From: Bizionia saleffrena
GTDB taxonomy: Bacteria > Bacteroidota > Bacteroidia > Flavobacteriales > Flavobacteriaceae
Length of the DNA: 64,000 bases
Assembly (NCBI RefSeq): GCF_008086175.1
Contig: NZ_VSKM01000003.1
Span: forward strand, 1-64,000
Direction of reading: 5' to 3'
The position numbers were made by a program, and so were the translations under genes. Below are positions 46,524 to 54,448 of the stretch, one piece after another (the stretch's first letter is position 1; each line of letters starts with the position of its first letter). The notes below the pieces were generated by a model, which was not told where the DNA came from, did not search any database, and was given only the letters and a program-made list of their open reading frames with translations.

Positions 46524-47513
46524 ATGAAATTAGCTGTTGTTATATTAAATTGGAATGGAAAAGAGTTATTAGAAACCTTTTTACCTTCAGTCGTAAAACA
46601 CTCACAAAACGCGACGATTTATGTGGCCGACAATGCCTCTACCGATGCTTCACTGGCATTTATCCGCACGCATTATCCTTCAGTGAAAATCATAGAAAAT
46701 AAAAGTAATGGTGGCTATGCAAAAGGCTATAACGACGCTTTAAAACACGTTGAAGAGCCTTTATTTTGCTTACTGAATAGCGATGTAGAGGTTACCGAAA
46801 ATTGGCTCACTCCTATTATTAACACGTTTAAAGCAGAACTGGAAACAGCAATCATTCAGCCTAAAATTTTAGATTATAAAAAGAAATCTCATTTTGAATA
46901 TGCGGGAGCTGCGGGAGGATTTATAGATAAATATGGCTACCCGTATTGCCGAGGGCGCCTTTTTAACACCATTGAAGCAGATACTAATCAGTACAACGAC
47001 ACTACTCCTGTTTTCTGGGCCTCGGGTGCCTGTTTCTTTATAAGAAAAGAAGTTTTCACTGCTTTAAATGGATTTGACGAATCCTTTTTTGCGCACATGG
47101 AAGAAATTGATTTATGCTGGCGTGCTTATAATTTAAATTATAAAACGAAATACGTGGGAACCTCCACTGTTTACCACGTTGGCGGCGCAACGCTAAACGC
47201 TATAAACCCTAAAAAAACATACTTAAACTTTAGAAATAGTTTGTTTTGTTTGTCTAAAAATGCCTCTGGCAATCTATTCGCCTTAATTTTCGTACGTTTG
47301 GTATTTGATGGTTTTGCTGCTTTAAAATTTTTAGTTGATTTAAAACCGAAACATATTTTAGCCATTTTACAAGCACATTTTAGCTTTTATAGACATCTTA
47401 GCACGCTTTTAAAAAAGCGTACAAAGAGTCCTCAAATTAAAAACTACTACACCAAAAACAGTATTGTATGGCTGTATTTCGCTCAAAAAAAGCGTTATTA
47501 CAGAGATTTGTAA
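46524..47513 (+). CDS. Glycosyltransferase family 2 protein
   Basis: The product has 329 residues. The GT-A fold is clear: VVILNWNGKELLETFLPSV, VADNASTDASLAFI, KSNGGYAKGYNDAL, the DxD-like LLNSDVEV, WASGACFFIRKEVF and DESFFAHMEEIDLCWRAY, as in rhamnosyltransferase-like GT2 enzymes. A hydrophobic stretch near the C-terminus (LFALIFVRLVFDGFAALKFL) suggests membrane attachment. It probably adds a sugar to a surface polysaccharide or glycan. Donor and acceptor are unknown. It is probably co-transcribed with the HsdR-N gene. Confidence 0.92.
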   Translation: MKLAVVILNWNGKELLETFLPSVVKHSQNATIYVADNASTDASLAFIRTHYPSVKIIENKSNGGYAKGYNDALKHVEEPLFCLLNSDVEVTENWLTPIINTFKAELETAIIQPKILDYKKKSHFEYAGAAGGFIDKYGYPYCRGRLFNTIEADTNQYNDTTPVFWASGACFFIRKEVFTALNGFDESFFAHMEEIDLCWRAYNLNYKTKYVGTSTVYHVGGATLNAINPKKTYLNFRNSLFCLSKNASGNLFALIFVRLVFDGFAALKFLVDLKPKHILAILQAHFSFYRHLSTLLKKRTKSPQIKNYYTKNSIVWLYFAQKKRYYRDL

Positions 47514-47564
47514 CTGTTATAGTAAAAGTTTTGTTAATGCTTCTTTTAACATTTAATTTTTATA

Positions 47565-47572
47565 TACTTTTG
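47565..47572 (+). promoter_or_regulatory. -7 box (TACTTTTG) for the OmpA-family gene
   Basis: TACTTTTG matches TAnnTTTG and lies 35 bases before the ATG at 47608. Confidence 0.5.
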
Positions 47573-47607
47573 ATATTGTTCAACAATTAAACCATCTTAT
47601 TAAAATT

Positions 47608-48465
47608 ATGAAAAAAATCATATTGTTTGGTGCCGTAGCACTACTTACTTTGGGTTCATGTGTTTCTAAAAAGGAATACTTAGCATTAGAAGGTAAGCAC
47701 AAGGAAACACAAGACTTACTAAATACCGCAACAGTTAAATTAAATCGTTGTTTAGCGGATGAAGCAGCATCGGCAGCTAGAGCAAAAGGACTTAGCGAAC
47801 GTTTAGCCGATATGAAATCGACTAACCAAGCGTTAATTGAAACGTCTAAAGATATGACGGTTCTTACTACTAAAGGCGCTACTAATCTTGAAAAATCTCT
47901 TGAAAGTTTAAAAGAGAAAGATTTAAAAATAACGCGTTTACAAGATGCTTTAACTAAAAAAGACAGTGTTACGCTAGCTTTAGTTACAAGTCTTAAGAAA
48001 GAAGTTGGATTAAACGATCCAGATATTGAAATTAACGTTGAAAAAAGTGTTGTATTTATCTCTCTATCTGATAAATTATTATTCCAAAGCGGAAGCTATA
48101 ACATAACTACGAGAGCAAAAGAAATTTTAGCTAAAGTAGCAACTGTTATAAACAGCAAGCCTAATTTTGAGGCTATGGTGGAAGGTCACACAGATAATGT
48201 TCCTTACGGAAAAAGAGATGCTCTTTTAGACAACTGGGATTTAAGTGTAAAACGTAGTACATCTATCGTTAGAGCATTACAAGATTTAGGGGTAGATCCT
48301 TCTAAATTAATTGCTGCTGGTAGATCTGAGTATGTGCCTTTAGTTGAAAATAATTCAGCTGAAAACCGTGCAACAAACAGACGTACTAAGATTTTAATCT
48401 TACCTAGAATTGATCAGTTTTATAATATGATTGAAGAAGAAATGAAGAGTTTATCTAAAGAATAA
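47608..48465 (+). CDS. OmpA-family lipoprotein with coiled coil
   Basis: The product has 285 residues. The signal sequence ends in a lipobox LTLGSC (lipid Cys18). Residues about 22-125 are a predicted long coiled coil. The C-terminal OmpA domain (about 145-270) has LLFQSGSYNITTRAKEILAK, MVEGHTDNVPY and the peptidoglycan-binding NWDLSVKRSTSIVRALQDLG with ENRATNRRTKILI. It should anchor the outer membrane to peptidoglycan. A strong terminator follows. Confidence 0.94.
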   Translation: MKKIILFGAVALLTLGSCVSKKEYLALEGKHKETQDLLNTATVKLNRCLADEAASAARAKGLSERLADMKSTNQALIETSKDMTVLTTKGATNLEKSLESLKEKDLKITRLQDALTKKDSVTLALVTSLKKEVGLNDPDIEINVEKSVVFISLSDKLLFQSGSYNITTRAKEILAKVATVINSKPNFEAMVEGHTDNVPYGKRDALLDNWDLSVKRSTSIVRALQDLGVDPSKLIAAGRSEYVPLVENNSAENRATNRRTKILILPRIDQFYNMIEEEMKSLSKE

Positions 48466-48488
48466 TCCTATTCATTTTATATACTATA

Positions 48489-48520
48489 AAAAGCCTAATC
48501 TTTCGATTAGGCTTTTTTTT
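48489..48520. terminator. Terminator between the OmpA and Sua5/YciO genes
   Basis: AAGCCTAATC-tttc-GATTAGGCTT is a perfect 10-bp stem with a T-run to the right and A-run to the left, between convergent genes; it serves both strands. Confidence 0.9.
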
Positions 48521-48540
48521 ATGACACTATTTTAAGTTAA

Positions 48541-49167
48541 TTAAAAAATCTCCAGACTTCCTTTTCCTTCTCTAATAATAACAGGATTGTCACCACCATC
48601 AGATAAGTCGATAATAGTAGACGCGTGGTTATCGCCATAACCACCATCGATAACTAAATCGACTAGGTTACCCCATTTTTCAAGTATTAATTCAGGATCG
48701 GTAGTATATTCTAAAACGGCATCTTCATCTCTAATAGAAGTTGAAACCAAAGGGTTTCCTAATGCTTTTACAATTTCTAACGTAATCGCATTATCAGGAA
48801 TACGAATTCCTACTTCTTTTTTCTTTTTAAAAACTGAAGGCAGCGATTTCGACCCTGGCAAAATAAAAGTATAAGGCCCAGGAAGCGCTCGTTTTAATAT
48901 TTTAAAAGTCGAGGTATCTATTTGTTTTACATAATCGCTAAGGTGACTTAAATCGTGACAAATAAACGACAGATTAGCTTTTTCAAGTTTCACTCCTTTT
49001 ATTCTAGCGATTTTCTCTAACGCTTTCGTGTTGTTAATATCGCAACCTAATCCATACACCGTATCGGTTGGATAAACAATAAGTCCGCCGCGTTTTAAAC
49101 AATCAACGACCTTTTTTATTTCCTTCGGATTTGGGTTTTCTTCGTAAATTCTTATTAATTCTGCCAT
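48541..49167 (-). CDS. L-threonylcarbamoyladenylate synthase-like protein (Sua5/YciO family)
   Basis: The product has 208 residues, a single YrdC domain without the Sua5 C-terminal extension. Motifs are IVYPTDTVYGLGCD, KGVKLEKANLSFICHDLSHL, ALPGPYTFILPGS, GIRIPDN and NPLVSTSIRDED. The YrdC/TsaC family makes threonylcarbamoyl-AMP for the t6A tRNA modification. The sequence looks closer to the YciO branch, whose role is less certain, so I leave the symbol open. Its downstream terminator is shared with the OmpA gene. Confidence 0.9.
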   Translation of the reverse strand: MAELIRIYEENPNPKEIKKVVDCLKRGGLIVYPTDTVYGLGCDINNTKALEKIARIKGVKLEKANLSFICHDLSHLSDYVKQIDTSTFKILKRALPGPYTFILPGSKSLPSVFKKKKEVGIRIPDNAITLEIVKALGNPLVSTSIRDEDAVLEYTTDPELILEKWGNLVDLVIDGGYGDNHASTIIDLSDGGDNPVIIREGKGSLEIF

Positions 49168-49411
49168 AACCGTATTTTTTTGTACTTAAAAATAATTATA
49201 ATTTTACAAATAAGCTGATTACTAATAATTTAATTAATTAAAATTATCCTTATTGATCAGGCTAAATTAAAATACACCTTAAAGTTAACGGGGCGTTCTA
49301 AACTACGAACGAACGCTAGTATATTTATTATTGCTAGTAGACCTTAAAAGACTACGCTTAAACTGTTTTTTTTGTTAAACTACAAAACACGTACTAAACA
49401 GTTATTAATTG

Positions 49412-51751
49412 TTACCCAATAATTTTAAGCTTTGCGAAACGCAACAATAGCTTTTTAACGCCACCAACTTCAAATCTAATTTCTGCTTTTATATCGCCGC
49501 CTTTGCCATCTATTTTAAGAACTTCTCCTTTTCCAAAGCGTAAATGCTTTACAAAGTTACCAACGGCCAATTCACCATCGAACAAATTAGTATTCTCTGC
49601 CGTAGCGGCTGTTTTTTCAACTTTTTTCAATTTTTTAGGAACGCTTAATTTAAAATTTTCTGGTTCCTTTTTATTCGACTTCTTTTGGAGTTTAGGTTGC
49701 ACGGCTTTTTTAAATCTTATTTTGTTAGGTGGTGCATCTCCAAAAATATCTTCGGAGAGCATTGGGTTTATACGACGCTCTTCAATAGGCGTTAAATTTT
49801 CAACATATTGTTCATCTATTTCTTCAATAAAGCGACTAGGATCTGAATCTATTAATTTACCCCAGCGATATCGCGATAACGCATAGGTTAAATACGCTTG
49901 CTTTTCGGCACGTGTTAACGCAACATAAAATAAACGGCGTTCTTCTTCAAGCTCACTTCGCGTGTTCATACTCATTCCACTAGGAAATAAATCTTCTTCA
50001 AGCCCTACAATATAAACGTGAGAAAACTCTAGCCCTTTTGCTAAGTGAATAGTCATTAATGCGACGTGGTTTTCATCTCCTTTATCAGAATCCATATCAG
50101 TAGCTAGCGCCACATCTTCTAAAAATTCGGCTAACGAATCTGAAGCATCAGCAAGTTCTAGTTGTCCTTCAACGAAATCTTTAATACCATTTAAAAGCTC
50201 CTCGACGTTTTCGAGTTTAACAACACCTTCCGGTGTACCGTCTTTATTAAGTTCTTTAAGTAATCCAGTAGTTTTAGTAATGTATTCTGCTAAATCGAAA
50301 GCATTCGCAGTTTGATTCATTACTTGAAAACTTTCGATAAGCGTTGCAAAGTCTTTTAATTTATTTCGTGTTCCGCCATTAATTTTAATATCTACTTTAT
50401 CGATATTTTTTAAGACTTCAAATATAGTTTTTTTGTAACCATTGGCTGCAACCATTAAACGATCTATGGTTGTTTGACCAATACCTCGCGCCGGATAGTT
50501 AATAACACGCTTTAACGCTTCTTCATCGGCAGGATTTATCACCAAACGCAAATACGCCAAAACATCTTTAATTTCTTTTCGTTGGTAAAATGATAATCCG
50601 CCATAAATACGATACGGAATTTCGCGTTTTCTTAAAGCGTCCTCCATAGCACGCGATTGCGCATTGGTACGGTATAAAATAGCAAAATCGCTATTAGGCA
50701 TTTGGTGTTGCATTTTGTTTTCGAAAATACTACTTGCTACAAATCGCCCTTCGTCGCCATCGGTAAGCGACCGGTGAACAACAACTTTAGGCCCTTCTTC
50801 GTTGGAAGTCCAAACCACTTTCTCTAATTTAGTTTGATTGTGCTCGATAACAGAATTTGCCGCATTTACAATATTTTTTGTAGAGCGGTAATTTTGTTCT
50901 AATCTATATAATTTTACGTCATCGTAATCTTTTTGAAAATTTAAGATGTTATTAATATTCGCTCCCCTAAAGGCATAAATACTTTGCGCATCATCACCAA
51001 CAACACAGATATTTTGAAAACGATCGGCCAAAGCACGAACAATTAAATACTGGGAGTGGTTGGTATCTTGGTACTCATCGACCAAAATATATCTAAATTT
51101 ATCTTGATATTTGGCTAAAACGGCTGGAAACCGCGTAAGGAGCTCGTTAGTTCTTAGAAGTAAATCATCGAAATCCATAGAGCCTGCTTTAAAACAGCGG
51201 TCTACATATTCTGCATAAATTTCTCCCATTTTCGGACGACGCGCCATAGCATCGGCTTCCATTAGTTCTGGATTCTTAAAATATGCTTTAACTGTAACCA
51301 GACTATTTTTATAAGAGGAAATACGCGAATACACCTGTTTTGTTTTGTAGACATCTTTATCTAAACCCATTTCCTTAATAATAGAGCCCATTAAGCGCTG
51401 AGAATCTTGAGTATCGTAAATCGTAAAATTACTAGGAAAGCCTAAATGATGTCCTTCAAATCTTAAGATTTTAGCGAATACCGAGTGAAAGGTTCCCATC
51501 CACAAGTTTTTAGCTTCACCACTACCAACAATTTCGGCGATACGCCCTTTCATTTCTTTTGCTGCTTTATTAGTAAAGGTCAACGCTAAAATATTGAACG
51601 AATCGACACCTTGACTCATTAAATAGGCAATTCTAAAGGTTAATACACGTGTTTTTCCAGAACCTGCACCTGCGATAACAATCATTGCGCCGTCTTTTTG
51701 TATCGTAGGTGCTAATTGTGCTTCGTTTAACTGACTTAAATACTTCTCCAA
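49412..51751 (-). CDS. uvrD: UvrD/PcrA-type ATP-dependent DNA helicase
   Basis: The product has 779 residues. The start is TTG at 51751, giving the family's opening MEKYLSQLNEAQLAP. Superfamily IA helicase motifs follow: IVIAGAGSGKTRVLTFRI (Walker A), VDEYQDTNHSQ (II), VVGDDAQSIYAFRGA (III), QNYRSTKNI (IV), MTIHLAKGLEFSHVYIVG (V) and FYVALTRAEKQAYL (VI). The C-terminus ends in the Tudor-like region GNFVKHLRFGKGEVLKI. It acts in repair and in clearing replication barriers. The 244-base gap to the Sua5/YciO gene holds no gene. Confidence 0.97.
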   Translation of the reverse strand: MEKYLSQLNEAQLAPTIQKDGAMIVIAGAGSGKTRVLTFRIAYLMSQGVDSFNILALTFTNKAAKEMKGRIAEIVGSGEAKNLWMGTFHSVFAKILRFEGHHLGFPSNFTIYDTQDSQRLMGSIIKEMGLDKDVYKTKQVYSRISSYKNSLVTVKAYFKNPELMEADAMARRPKMGEIYAEYVDRCFKAGSMDFDDLLLRTNELLTRFPAVLAKYQDKFRYILVDEYQDTNHSQYLIVRALADRFQNICVVGDDAQSIYAFRGANINNILNFQKDYDDVKLYRLEQNYRSTKNIVNAANSVIEHNQTKLEKVVWTSNEEGPKVVVHRSLTDGDEGRFVASSIFENKMQHQMPNSDFAILYRTNAQSRAMEDALRKREIPYRIYGGLSFYQRKEIKDVLAYLRLVINPADEEALKRVINYPARGIGQTTIDRLMVAANGYKKTIFEVLKNIDKVDIKINGGTRNKLKDFATLIESFQVMNQTANAFDLAEYITKTTGLLKELNKDGTPEGVVKLENVEELLNGIKDFVEGQLELADASDSLAEFLEDVALATDMDSDKGDENHVALMTIHLAKGLEFSHVYIVGLEEDLFPSGMSMNTRSELEEERRLFYVALTRAEKQAYLTYALSRYRWGKLIDSDPSRFIEEIDEQYVENLTPIEERRINPMLSEDIFGDAPPNKIRFKKAVQPKLQKKSNKKEPENFKLSVPKKLKKVEKTAATAENTNLFDGELAVGNFVKHLRFGKGEVLKIDGKGGDIKAEIRFEVGGVKKLLLRFAKLKIIG

Positions 51752-51903
51752 ACTCTTGTTATTTTTAGGGTATAAAAATAGTAATTGTCGTTGGCATTAC
51801 CCCACTGGTTTAGGTAATAATTTTAAACATTTAGCAATAGCTACAGAATGCACTTAGAGAGCGCATCATTTTAATCGGTTAAAGTTTTTCTATCACCCTA
51901 TAA

Positions 51904-51934
51904 TTGTCTTTGTATTATAAATTGATTATTTTTG
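51904..51934 (+). promoter_or_regulatory. Bacteroidetes-type promoter of the FMN glutamate synthase-like gene
   Basis: TTG at 51904-51906, a 20-base spacer and TATTTTTG at 51927-51934 fit the TTG-N19-21-TAnnTTTG pattern, 26 bases upstream of the ATG at 51960. Confidence 0.65.
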
Positions 51935-51959
51935 AGTAAAAATTTACAATTAAACTATT

Positions 51960-53567
51960 ATGGATACTGTTCTAGATTTTCTATCTAATATTTCTTGGTG
52001 GATGTGGGTTCTTATAGCCCTTATACTTATTGCTCTTAGAGATGTTTTACAAAGAAAACATACCATTAGTCACAACTTTCCTATTGCAGGACACTTTAGG
52101 TATCTATTAGAAAGTATAGGACCAGAATTACGCCAATACTTTGTTGCAAATAATCGCGAAGAATTACCTTTTAACCGTATTGAACGGGGTTGGATTTATG
52201 CCTCAGCAAAGCACCAAAATAATTACGAAGGTTTTGGTACAGATCGCGATATTTACGCACATCAGCACATTTTTATTAATAATGCAATGTTCGCTTATAA
52301 GTTTCCTGTAGATCACCCAAATGCTGTAGACCCCGCTTTTTTGCCCTGTGCAAAGGTAATGGGATCTTTCAATAAAAGAAGAAAACCGTTTCGCCCTGCT
52401 TCTGTAATAAATGTATCGGCAATGAGTTTTGGATCTCTTTCAGCAAAAGCTGTAGAATCTATGAATAAGGGAGCTAAAATTGCTGGAGCTTACCACAATA
52501 CTGGAGAGGGTGGTTTATCTCATTATCACCGAAATGGTGCCGACGTTGTTTTTCATTTTGGTACAGGTTACTTTGGTGTTAGAGATGATAACGGTAATTT
52601 TTCTATGGATAAAATGAAGAAGTTAGTGGAAGATTTCCCTTATATAAAAGCCATAGAAATTAAAATATCTCAAGGCGCAAAACCAGGTAAAGGAGGTGTT
52701 TTACCAGCTTCTAAAATTACTCCCGAAATTGCAAATATTAGAAGTGTCCCGCTAGGACAAGATGTACTTTCTCCACCAACACATTCGGCATTTAGCACCG
52801 TTCCAGAAATGCTTCAACTCATTGAAGATATAGCTGAAGTTACCGGTTTACCCGTCGGAATTAAAGCTGCCATAGGAAAATTAGAACAATGGAAAGAGTT
52901 AGCGAACTTAATGAAAAAAACAGGTAAAGGCCCCGATTTTATTACCGTAGATGGTGGTGAAGGAGGTACTGGAGCAGCGCCGCCAAGTTTTGCCGATCAT
53001 GTATCGCTACCGTGGGTGTACGGATTTAGTGACTTATATAAAGTGTTCAAAGAAAGAGACCTTACCGAGAGAATTGTTTTTATAGGAAGTGGTAAGTTAG
53101 GTTTCCCTGCGAAAGCTGCTATGGCATTTGCAATGGGTGCAGATTGTATAAATGTGGCGCGTGAAGCGATGATGAGCATTGGTTGTATTCAAGCGCAAAT
53201 TTGTCACACCAATAAATGTCCAAGTGGTGTTGCCACCCAAAGTAAGTGGTTACAAAATGGTATAGACCCAACTTTAAAATCCATTCGTTTAGCGCAATAC
53301 TTTAAAACCTTTAGAAAAGAATTTATAGAAATTACGCACGCCGCAGGTTACGAACACCCTTGCCAATTTACAATGGATGATATCGATTTAAATATTAATG
53401 ATAGAGAATTGACCAAAGAATTAAGTAGTGCTTTTAAATACAATAAAACACTCGTTCCCTTTACACGTATGCAAGATTTGAAAGAGTGCATATACTTAGG
53501 CGGAAAGGACGGTAAAACGTTGAAAGCAGAAACTAATAGCAATGAAAGTAATACTTTAGCTAATTAA
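51960..53567 (+). CDS. FMN-binding glutamate synthase-family protein
   Basis: The product has 535 residues. An N-terminal membrane helix (about 5-28, LSNISWWMWVLIALILIALR) precedes a GltS central FMN-binding barrel: INVSAMSFGSLSAKAVESMNKGAK in pieces, NTGEGGLSHYHRNGADVVFHFGTGYFGVR, EIKISQGAKPGKGGVLP, DGGEGGTGAAPPSFADH and ADCINVAREAMMSIGCIQAQ, with iron-sulfur-type cysteines CHTNKCPSGVATQ. It lacks the amidotransferase domain of full glutamate synthase, as in this membrane-bound family. Function is unknown, but a redox role at the membrane is likely. Confidence 0.9.
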   Translation: MDTVLDFLSNISWWMWVLIALILIALRDVLQRKHTISHNFPIAGHFRYLLESIGPELRQYFVANNREELPFNRIERGWIYASAKHQNNYEGFGTDRDIYAHQHIFINNAMFAYKFPVDHPNAVDPAFLPCAKVMGSFNKRRKPFRPASVINVSAMSFGSLSAKAVESMNKGAKIAGAYHNTGEGGLSHYHRNGADVVFHFGTGYFGVRDDNGNFSMDKMKKLVEDFPYIKAIEIKISQGAKPGKGGVLPASKITPEIANIRSVPLGQDVLSPPTHSAFSTVPEMLQLIEDIAEVTGLPVGIKAAIGKLEQWKELANLMKKTGKGPDFITVDGGEGGTGAAPPSFADHVSLPWVYGFSDLYKVFKERDLTERIVFIGSGKLGFPAKAAMAFAMGADCINVAREAMMSIGCIQAQICHTNKCPSGVATQSKWLQNGIDPTLKSIRLAQYFKTFRKEFIEITHAAGYEHPCQFTMDDIDLNINDRELTKELSSAFKYNKTLVPFTRMQDLKECIYLGGKDGKTLKAETNSNESNTLAN

Positions 53568-53589
53568 ATAAAAGTAACAAAGAAAGTGT

Positions 53590-53624
53590 AAAGCGTCTGG
53601 AATAAGAATTCTAGGCTTTTTTTT
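53590..53624 (+). terminator. Possible terminator after the glutamate synthase-like gene
   Basis: AAGC pairs with GCTT, and an inner GAAT-aaga-ATTC stem is separated by an internal loop; a run of eight T follows. Confidence 0.5.
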
Positions 53625-53704
53625 AGTCTTTATTTTTAATTCAATTTTAATACTTGCTCATAAACTCCTTGTAATAAATTGTAAAAAGCGCCTCTTTAAA
53701 AACG

Positions 53705-54445
53705 CTACTTAAAAAGTGCTAGAAAGGCTTTTTTATTGGTTCTGGAAATAGGCACACGTTGGTCGTTTTGTAACAAAAGGTAGCCTTCGTTTTCAAAATG
53801 ACGCACTTTTTCTAAGTTTACAATATGAGATTTATGACATTTAAAAAAAATGTTGCTCAATAGTTTCTCAAAACGTCCAAGATTATAAGAGCTAATTATT
53901 GTGGTAAGATTGGTTAAATGTATTTTTGTATAGCCTTCATACCCTTCTAAATGCAAGACTTCTTCTTGCGGTATAAAGGATAACCCTTTAGCGGTTGGCA
54001 CTATTATCTTTTTATTATTAGAGAGCGTATTGGTTAATAAGTTTACTAATTTGGAGTTGGTATTAAAGTCTTTTTTTTCTTGTACTATTTTAACCGCCTT
54101 CTCCACTGCAACTATTAAATCTTCGTCATCGATTGGTTTTAAAATATAATCTACAGCATTTTGTTTAAAGGCTTCCACGGCATATTCGCTGTATGCGGTA
54201 ACAAAAATAACTTGAAATTCGATTTTCTCAAGTTTAGCTAGCACATCGAAACCACTAATACGAGGCATTTCAATATCTAAAAACACCAAATCTGGTTGGG
54301 TCTCTTGCAACCCTTTTATTGCGTCTTCTGGCTTCTGAAAAGTATGAACTACTTGTATTTCTGGAAATAATTTTCCGAGTTTCTGCTTTAAACCTTTCAG
54401 GTTAGTAATTTCATCATCAATTAAAATAGCGCTTATCTTGCTCAT
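53705..54445 (-). CDS. LytTR-family response regulator
   Basis: The product has 246 residues. A receiver domain (about 1-120) has the acidic pocket IDDE, phospho-acceptor Asp in DLVFLDIEMPRISGFD, and KPI; a LytTR DNA-binding domain (about 145-245) carries FIPQEEVLHLEGYEGYTKIH and FFKCHKSHIVNLEKV. It is encoded 3 bases downstream of the sensor kinase and must be its partner. Target promoters cannot be named; the upstream lipoprotein operon is a candidate. Confidence 0.95.
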   Translation of the reverse strand: MSKISAILIDDEITNLKGLKQKLGKLFPEIQVVHTFQKPEDAIKGLQETQPDLVFLDIEMPRISGFDVLAKLEKIEFQVIFVTAYSEYAVEAFKQNAVDYILKPIDDEDLIVAVEKAVKIVQEKKDFNTNSKLVNLLTNTLSNNKKIIVPTAKGLSFIPQEEVLHLEGYEGYTKIHLTNLTTIISSYNLGRFEKLLSNIFFKCHKSHIVNLEKVRHFENEGYLLLQNDQRVPISRTNKKAFLALFK

Positions 54446-54448
54446 AAA

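Noticed and set aside
49168-49411. Possible regulatory element or RNA between yciO-like and uvrD genes
   Set aside because: Only long-loop AACTGTTT/AAACAGTT complementarity is seen; too weak to call.
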